DNA from: Callorhinus ursinus
Taxonomy: Eukaryota > Chordata > Mammalia > Carnivora > Otariidae
Length of the DNA stretch: 64,000 nt
Assembly: GCF_003265705.1 (NCBI RefSeq)
Contig: NW_020312848.1
Location: 52,798,642 to 52,862,641, forward strand
Reading direction: 5' to 3'
Below the pieces are notes generated by a model that made no database searches, was not told the origin of the DNA, and was given only the letters and a program-made list of their open reading frames with translations. The translations under genes and the position numbers were made by a program. Of this stretch, positions 56,757 to 64,000 are shown one piece after another; the first letter of the stretch is position 1; each line of letters starts with the position of its first letter.

Positions 56757-56844
56757 TAAACAATGAATCATGGAACACTACATCAAAAACTAATGATGTA
56801 ATGTATGGTGATTAACATCACATAATAAAATTAAAAAAAAAAAA
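56757..56844 (+). mobile_element. Ultra-short L1 3' end with A tail
   Basis: About 88 bp: 'aacaatgaatcatggaacac', 'aaaactaatgatgtaatgta' and 'aacatcacataataaaatta', then A12. Only the L1 terminus was copied. TSD not identified. Confidence 0.88.
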
Positions 56845-57862
56845 GAAGTTGGAGTATATCATGACTTTTTGCATACCTGGCACAAGGGCCCAGCTTTATG
56901 CTACTCAGTTATTCTCAGAACAAGTTAGTTGTTTCAGTCTGCTTGGCAAAGTTCCCAGCATATCTCATGGGCTTGTCCACATTATCATGTGGTTCTCATG
57001 AGAAAGAATACATTAGGGTAAAAAATTCCAAGAAAATAAAGAAAACAATATTTAGGATGTTAGAAAAATCTAATATTATACCTCATGGCATAGAAAGTTG
57101 ACTTAAAAAAGAATTCAGAAAAAAGTAGATGTAATAGGAGCTAAGCTTGATGTTCAATGAGGAATATAAATACATTCCTCATAAATATAAAGTATAAAAT
57201 TATAGAGTTTTAAAACCTGAGTGAGAAAAGAGTTGCAACGTATGGAGAGAAAGTGGGAGCTTTTGAACTTCCAGAACTAAAAGATGGATAATAGAATTAT
57301 AAGATAAATGGGATCTTAGTGATTATTAAGTAAAATTTATTATTTAATACAGGGATTCCTTCTATAACATTGCTAAAACTGATCATCCACACATGAATTG
57401 AACTTCTGCAGCTTTGGGGAACTTGTTACTTGCAAGTAGGCCACTCCATAAAGAAAAATAATAAGGGAATATATTTTCTCCTTAATAAGTGAAAAAGAGC
57501 CAATAACAATACCCTAAAGATTTTTAATGCCTAAAAAGACTTTAATATTTTTAGCAGGAAGAGCTGAAATCTGTAGTCTAGACTAGACCAGACATGGCTC
57601 TGGGCCTCAGGGCAGCAACAGGGAAGAAAGTGTAAATGTATCCTAATTACATTAGTTCCATTCAAATGTTCATATCTGGATCCTCTATATCTAAGGTTAC
57701 TTAAGAAAGTACTTTAAATCACTCTAGGGACACAATCCCTTTTTTGAAACTGAATAATGGCAAATGCCTAAGATGTGAAAGAATAGAACTCATATTTCTT
57801 TCATCATAAAAAAGATAACTTAATATTTTCTCTCTCTGTATATGAATATTTTATATATGTTA

Positions 57863-57898
<36 letters not shown>

Positions 57899-59095
57899 CC
57901 ATTAACTGAAAAGACCAGTTGGTAAATACCCAGATGAAAGAAGCAGACTATGGAATTATACAGATAGCGTTGGAAACACGTGTTTTCCCATGCTACTCTG
58001 AGAATCACAGACTAGAGAGAGTATCACAAAACTACGGAATAATCAGGCATTAGAACTAGAAGGGGCCATGGAGATATATTCTTCCTATAAATGGACCTAC
58101 ATACCATTTCATTCTCAGAATCTTTTTTTCCAACAGTTTACCTGAAAATCTACTCTGCTAAAAAAGATGAGAACCTGTCCATCTCCCACTTCCTGCCCTC
58201 CCTTCATTCCCTCTGCCCCTCTCTCCCTTTTTGCCTTTCTCCCTCCATAGCAGCCCCTGAGGCACCTTCATTGAACCATGTGACTATATTGGCCAAAATG
58301 TCAAACAAGCCATCCTCTCTTAAAGGACAGCAGTTATAAACTGGGACACATGACCATAGAAATAATTTGAATCACTCTCATAGAGCTCTAAGAGGGGAAA
58401 CAAGACTGAGTTCTATCACTGAATTAGCTCACCAGGAATAACGATTTAAACAATTCAAAGAAGTTTAATAAGGCCTCCAGCATACAAGGACACCAAGACC
58501 CTAACTTTGTTTACTTTTTAAAGGCCCTCTCACAAAGGAATATAACTTTTGGGGGACAAAGCTTATCAAGGATCAAATTATCATCCTTGAAAGACAATGA
58601 GATACATTGGAATCTTCCTTAATTTGTGAACTTGATCAGTTTGATCAAACTAAAATGGTTCCATCTTATTTAATATTAGAAAAAAAATTAATTGAAGACC
58701 AGGTAGAGATCCTTAAATTAAAACAGACAAGAAATGTATTTCACATATTCTTGACCAATGGGAAATGTATTATTGATGGTTTCTGTACCACTGAGGAAAA
58801 TCTAAATGTGTTCACAGTTTTGGGTTTTCATTATTTTTCATGATTACTAGGCGGTTGTTAGCTCTTGGCAAGGCAGGCAGTGCCTAGCCCATACACCTTA
58901 CTTCTATTTAACTTTGAATGAAGGCGAATGACTTTTCAGAAACTACTACATTCATTTGATCCAGTTGATAGGAAGAATCAAGGGTGTAGAATGTGATAGA
59001 AAATCTTTCAGAAAATCTAAAGGGTGAGGAGCTCTTTAACATTGGCATAAGGCAATTCTTGGTTCTCATAAGTCAGGATAGAAATGGGGCCATTA
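56845..59095. other. No gene recognised; (CA)n at 57864-57898
   Basis: 2.25 kb with a (CA) microsatellite of about 17 units at 57864-57898. Open frames at 58091-58339 and 58607-58843 have no recognisable domain. Confidence 0.45.
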
Positions 59096-59370
59096 TCTCA
59101 GGAATTCAGCTGAATAGGGATCAAACCATTCTGAACACCTACGAACTCAACAGGAGATCGAAGAGGAGAGTAGCAACAACTCTCTGAACAGAGAAGCGAC
59201 CACTTACCGGAAGGTAGGACGTGCGGAGAAGTGAATCCGAGGCGATATTCGGGAGGATAGACGGTGGGGGAGGGGGCCTCCGTCGGCCGCTTCTGGCAAG
59301 TGATAGAGCTGCAGAGCACAAAATTGGAACTTTTAGAAGTCGGCTCCGCGGAGGAACATCGCTGCAGTGG

Positions 59371-59847
59371 CTAAGCGGGGGGTGGAACCCTCCCCGGACA
59401 GTGTGGTCTCAGGACCCTCGGGGTCACAGAAAGACCGGGGTGCCTGAGTGTGGCAGAGCTCCCAGGTATCGGAGCAGGGGAAGCCGGCTGCAGAGACGGA
59501 GCCGAGGCGCGGGCTCTCAAATCAGGGTTGCCATAAACCGTGATCCGCGGCCCAGTCGGGCCACTGATCCTCCAGCAGGGACCTAACAAGCGGCAGAGCC
59601 GGGGAGACTCCCCTCCCTCCCCCGGGGAGGAGTGGCACGGGAGCGCACCACAGGGATCTGCTGGGTTTGGAGACCACACGGGGTCAGGTGCCAGAGATAG
59701 AAACGCTCGGTCACAGGCTGGGTGAGCATAGGGTGCGGCCAGAGACCGGGGACACGGGAGTGACTGACTGCTTTTCTCTGGGGGCACACTGAGGAGTGGA
59801 GCCCCGAGTTCTTGCCTCCTCTGGGGCGGAGATTGGGAGGCCGCCAT
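59371..59847 (-). other. Antisense open frame in L1 copy 3 5' UTR
   Basis: An ATG at 59847 (context aaaATGGcgg) opens 158 codons antisense to the L1, starting MAASQSPPQR. It aligns with copy 1 in the same frame for the first ~55 residues (shared GAPLLS, KSSQSLP, CDRAFL). Rich in P, S, R and A. ORF0-like hypothesis as for the other copies; not proven to be coding. Confidence 0.28.
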
Positions 59848-59850
59848 TTT
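59840..59850. promoter_or_regulatory. YY1-like motif in L1 copy 3 5' UTR
   Basis: gccgccatttt, identical to copy 1 (13159-13169). It includes the antisense ATG, so motif conservation alone could explain conservation of that ATG. Confidence 0.5.
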
Positions 59851-60873
59851 CACTGTCCTCCTCCAAAGCTGTACAGAAAGCTTGCAGGGAACAAAAGCTC
59901 CTGAGAGCAAACCTGAGCAGCTTGCTTAGCCTGGACCGACAAGGGCGGGGCAATTCCGCCTCCGGCAAAGACATTTGGGAACCACGGCAACAGGCCCCTC
60001 CCCCAGAAGACCAGCAGGAACAGCCAGTAAGCCAAGACCAAGTTTACCGATCAAGGAGAATGGCAGAACTCCAGCGCTAGGAGAATACTGCACATAGAAT
60101 TCATGGCTTTTTTTACCATGATTCATTAGTTTTTCAAAGTTAATTTTTTTAACTGTTTTTTTTTTAATTTCTCTTTTTCCCTTTTTCAACCAACATCTTA
60201 TCAATCACCTTTTTTAAAAAAACATTATTTTTCATTTTTAGAGTCATATTTTTATCCCTTCATAGTAGTTACCCTTATTTTTGGCATATATATATAAGTT
60301 GTTCTCTCTTTAAAATTTTGAGATACAGTTTCTTCTAACAGATCAAAATATACCCTAAATCGCTAGTGTATGGCTTTGTTCTAGTCTCCTGCCTGATCAC
60401 ATTCTCTCCCTTTTTTTTTTAAATCTTCTTTCTTTTTTCAAACTTCTTATCGTATCAATTCCTTTAATAAAATCTTTTATAATTTTCATCTTTACAGTCA
60501 TCTTCCGTCCCTTCATTGTATCAACCCTTATTTTGTACATATATAAGTCTTTCTTCCTTTAAAATTTTAGGAGGCACTTTTTTCTAACAGACCAAAATAC
60601 GCCCAAAATCTAGTCTATGGCACTGATCTGTGCACTAACCTGATCATATTTGATCATATTCAGTTTTTTTTTGTATTGTTCTGTTTTTGTTTTTAATCTT
60701 CTTCTTTTTTGTTTTTTTTTTCCTTTCTTTCTTTTTTCTTTCTTTTTTCTTTCTTTCCCTTTTATTTCCCCTGGTTTCAGGTCTTTTCTGATTTGTATAG
60801 AGTATATTTGCTGGGGACGTTCTTAACCTGTTGGCATTTTGTTCTCTCATTCATCTATTCTCCTCTGGACAAA

Positions 60874-61772
60874 ATGACAAGACAGAAAAAATCATCTCAG
60901 CAAAAAGAACAAGAGATAGATAGTACAGTCAGCCAGGGACCTACTCAATACTGACATTAGTATGATGTCGGACCTAGAGTTCATAATCATGACTTTAAAG
61001 ATACTAGCTGGGCTTGAAAAAAGCGTGGAAGTTATTAGGGAAACCCTTTCTGGAGAAATAAAAGAACTAAAATCTAACCAAGTCGAAATCAAAAAGGCTA
61101 TTGATGAGGTGCAATCAAAAATGGGGGCACTAACGGCCAGGATAAATGAGGCAGAAGAGAGAATCAGCGATATAGAAGACCAAATGATGGAAAATAAAGA
61201 GGCTGAGAAAAAGAGAGATAAACAACTACAGGATCATGAGGGCAGAATTCAAGAGATAAGTGATACAATAAGACAAAACAACATTAGAATAATTGGGATC
61301 CCAGAAGAAGAAGAAAGAGAGAGAGGGGCAGAAGGTATATAGGAGCAAATAATAGCAGAGAACTTCCCTAATGTGAGGAAGGAAAGAGGCATCAAAATCC
61401 AGGAGGCACAGAGAACCCCTCTCAAAATCAATAAAAATAGGTCAACCCCGACATCTAATAGTAAAACTTACAAGTCTCAGAGACAAAGAGAAAATCCTGA
61501 AAGCAGCTCGGGAGAAGAGATATGTAACCTACAATGGTAAAAATATCAGATTGGCAACAGACCTATCCACAGAGACCTGGCAGGCCAGAAAGGACTGGCA
61601 TGATATCTTCAGAGCACTAAACGAGAAAAATATGCAGCCAAGAATACTATATCCAGCTAGGCTCTCACTGAAAATTGAAGGAGAGATAAAAAGCTTCCAG
61701 GACAAACAAAAACTAAAGGAATTTGCAAACATGAAACCAGCCCTCCAAGAAATATTGAAAGGGGTCCTCTAA
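60874..61772 (+). pseudogene. L1 ORF1 of copy 3, frameshifted
   Basis: The ATG at 60874 (MTRQKKSSQQ) runs 27 codons to a TGA because of a small shift near 60918 (extra bases in 'gatagatag'). The original frame resumes at MMSDLEF (60962) and contains the complete coiled coil to GAEGI, ending in a TAG at about 61340 (a point change where copy 2 has 'tattgg'). A two-base loss near 61447 ('tcaaccccgaca' against 'tcaacaccccgaca') is the third lesion. The C-terminal RNA-binding part (MATDLSTETWQARKDW to the stop at 61772) is intact. Confidence 0.9.
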
Positions 61773-61853
61773 GCAAAGAGAGAGCCTAAAAGCAGCAAAG
61801 ATCAGAAAGGAACACAGACAACATACAGTAACAGTCACCTTACAGGCAATACA

Positions 61854-64000
61854 ATGGCACTAAATTCATACCTTTCAATAGTTACCCTGAATGTAAATGG
61901 GCTAAATGCCCCAATCAAAAGACACAGGCTATCAGATTGGATTAAAAAACAAGACCCATCCATATGCTGTCTGCAAGAGACTCATTTTAGACCCAAAGAC
62001 ACCCCCAGATTGAAAGTGAGGGGGTGGAAAACCATTTATCATGCTAATGGACACCAAAAGAAAGCTGGGGTGGCAATCCTTATATCAGACAAATTAGATT
62101 TTAAAACAAAGACTGTAATAAGAGATGAGGAAGGACACTATATCCTACTTAAAGGTTCTATCCAACAAGAAGATCTAACAATTGTAAATGTCTATGCCCC
62201 GAACATGGGAGCAGCCAATTATATAAGGCAATTAATAACAAAAGCAAAGAAACACATGGACAACAATACAATAATAGTGGGGGACTTTAACACCCCCCTC
62301 ACTGAAATGGACAGATCATCTAAGCAAAAGATCAACAAGGAAATAAAGACTTTAAATGACACACTGGACGAAATGGACTTCACAGACATATTCAGAACAT
62401 TCCATCCCAAAGCAACGGAATACACATTCTTCTCTAGTGCCCATGGAACATTCTCAAGAAATGATCACATCCTAGGTCACAAATCAGGTCTCAACCGGTA
62501 CCAAAAGTTTGGGATCATTCCCTGCATATTTTCAGACCACAATGCTTTGAAACTAGAACTCAATCACAAGAGGTAAGTCGGAAAGAACTCAAATACATGG
62601 AGACTAAAGAGCATCCTACTAAAGAATGAATGGGTCAACCAGGAAATTAAAGAAGAATTAAAAAAATTCATGGAAACCAATGAAAATGAAAACACAACTG
62701 TCCAAAATCTTTGGGATACAGCAAAGGCAGTCCTGAGAGGAAAGTATATAGCAATACAAGCCTTTCTCAAGAAACAAGAAAGGTCTCAAATACACAATCT
62801 AACCCTACACCTAAAGGAGCTGGAGAAAGAACAACAAAGAAAGCCTAAACCCAGCAGGAGAAGAGAAATCATAAAGATCAGAGCAGAAATCAATGAAATA
62901 GAAACCAAAAGAACAGTAGAACAGATCAATGAAACTAGGAGCTGGTTCTTTGAAAGAATTCACAAGATTGATAAACCCCTGGCCAGACTGATCAAAAAGA
63001 AAAGAGAAATGACCCAAATCAACAAAATCATGAATGAAAGAGGAGAGATCACAACCAACACCAAAGAAATAGAAACAAATATAAGAACATATTATGAGCA
63101 ACTCTATGCCAGCAAATTAGACAACCTGGAAGAAATGGGTGCATTCCTAGAGATGTATCAACTACCAAAACTGAACCAGGAAGAAATAGAAAACCTGAAC
63201 AGACCTATAACCACTAATGAAATTGAAGCAGTCATCAAAAATCTCCCAACAAACAAAAGCCCAGGGCCAGATGGCTTCCCAGGGGAATTCTATCAGACAT
63301 TTAAAGAAGAATTAATACCTATTCTCCTGAAACTGTTCCAAAAAATAGAAATGGAAGGAAAACTTCCAAACTCATTTTATGAGGCCACCATTACCTTGAT
63401 CCCAAAACCAGACAAAGATCCCATCAAAAAGGAGAATTACAGACCAATATCCTTGATGAACATGGATGCAAAAATTCTCACCAAAATACTAGCCAATAGG
63501 ATCCAACAGTACATTAAAAGGATTATTCACCACGACCAAGTGGGATTTATCCCTGGGCTGCAAGGCTGGTTCAACATCCGCAAATCAATCAACGTGATAC
63601 AATACATTAACAAAAGAAAGAACAAGAATCATATGATCCTCTCAATAGATGCAGAAAAAGCATTTGACAAAGTACAGCATCCTTTCCTGATCAAAACTCT
63701 TCAGAGTATAGGGATAGAGGGTACATACCTCAATATCATAAAAGCCATCTACGAAAAACCTACAGCGAATATCATTCTCAATGGGGAAAAGCTGAGAGCT
63801 TTTCCCCTAAGGTCAGGAACGAGGCAGGGATGTCCACTCTCACCACTGCTCTTCAACATAGTATTAGAAGTCCTAGCCACAGCAATCAGACAACAAAAAG
63901 AAATCAAAGGCATCCAAATCGGCAAAGAGGAAGTCAAACTCTCACTCTTTGCAGATGATATGATACTTTATGTGGAAAACCCAAAAGACTCCACCCCAAA
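61854..64000 (+). pseudogene. L1 ORF2 of copy 3: one stop codon, otherwise open to window edge
   Basis: The ATG at 61854 opens the complete endonuclease domain (240 codons). All landmarks are visible: LNVNGL near residue 12-17, QETHF near 41-45, GDFNTPL near 143-149 and SDHNAL near 227-232. A single TAA at 62574-62576 (AGG-TAA where copy 2 has AGG-AAA) stops it. I can follow the same frame without further breaks through the linker and RT domain (IDAEKAFDK near 63644, QGCPLSP near 63826, FADD at about 63948-63959) to base 64000. The remaining ~40% lies outside the window. Confidence 0.9.

Larger units (their letters stand above)
59096..60873 (+). promoter_or_regulatory. L1 copy 3 5' UTR (internal promoter region, 5' end lost)
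   Basis: CpG-rich to about 60080, then T-rich. A YY1-like motif gccgccatttt is at 59840-59850. It has a polypyrimidine tract before ORF1 (60700-60770) like the other copies. Loss of the first 47 bp probably removed the initiation site. Confidence 0.7.
59096..64000 (+). mobile_element. L1 copy 3: near full-length carnivore LINE-1, cut by window edge
   Basis: Similarity to copy 1 starts at 'tctcaggaattcag' (59096), 47 bases into the element, so the first ~47 bp with the YY1-like site are missing. It contains a CpG-rich plus T-rich 5' UTR (to 60873), ORF1 (60874-61772) and ORF2 from 61854 up to the last base of the window in the RT domain. The 3' end and TSD lie outside. CpGs in the 5' UTR are the best preserved of the three copies (for example 'gtgcggagaagtgaatccgag' against 'gtgttggagaagtgaatctga' in copy 1). 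Confidence 0.96.

Noticed and set aside
58607..58843. 78-codon ATG-type frame with a plausible look
   Set aside because: No domain recognised. Single frame in AT-rich DNA next to an L1, with nothing supporting it as a gene or retrocopy.

Overview
This is a non-genic window of a mammalian nuclear genome, almost certainly from a caniform carnivore and most likely an arctoid (bear, seal or mustelid). The evidence is eleven tRNA-derived can-SINE copies whose head reads like 'cctgggtggctcagtcg' and whose body resembles the arctoid type rather than the young dog type, together with L1 elements that share one characteristic 3' end ('aactaatgatgtaatgtatgg' style, then an A-rich tail). I found no host protein-coding gene, exon, tRNA, rRNA or conserved ncRNA that I can support. 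Every long open frame either lies in an L1 or looks accidental. Bacterial-type features (operons, ribosome binding sites, CRISPR) do not apply. LAYOUT. 1-12.3 kb: old sequence with L2, MIR and L1 fragments, three can-SINEs, and an L2 cut by a short L1 3' end with a clean target-site duplication (TSD). 12.4-19.5 kb: full-length L1 copy 1 (+), 7.1 kb, with 13-bp TSDs, and a 68-bp L1 tail inserted into its own ORF2. 19.5-31.3 kb: old L1, L2, MIR and MaLR-type LTR relics with further SINEs. 31.3-41.8 kb: a multi-level nest in which an old L1 (-) is split by a SINE (+), whose tail is split by full-length L1 copy 2 (-), 7.0 kb; a second SINE (-) sits further along the old L1. 42-47 kb: an LTR split by an L1 fragment that is itself split by a SINE. 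47-59 kb: sparse old repeats, a cluster of overlapping inverted repeats at 48.3 kb, and long stretches where I recognise nothing. 59.1-64.0 kb: L1 copy 3 (+), lacking about 47 bp at its 5' end and running off the window. HOW THE PARTS RELATE. L1 ORF1p binds RNA and ORF2p nicks DNA and reverse-transcribes. This machinery normally also mobilises SINEs, and the SINEs and L1s here share its hallmarks: A-rich tails, 12-17 bp TSDs and 5' truncation. All three long L1s are inactivated by frameshifts or stops. Copy 3 has the least damaged ORF2, with one stop codon in the visible part. The most unusual observations are an antisense AUG in a strong context inside a YY1-like motif in the 5' UTR of all three L1s (a possible analogue of primate L1 ORF0), an identical one-base ORF2 frameshift shared by copies 1 and 2, and the ultra-short nested L1 tail whose empty site is preserved in copy 3. 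Repeat family names come from recognition of consensus-like text, not from a database search; boundaries without a TSD are approximate.
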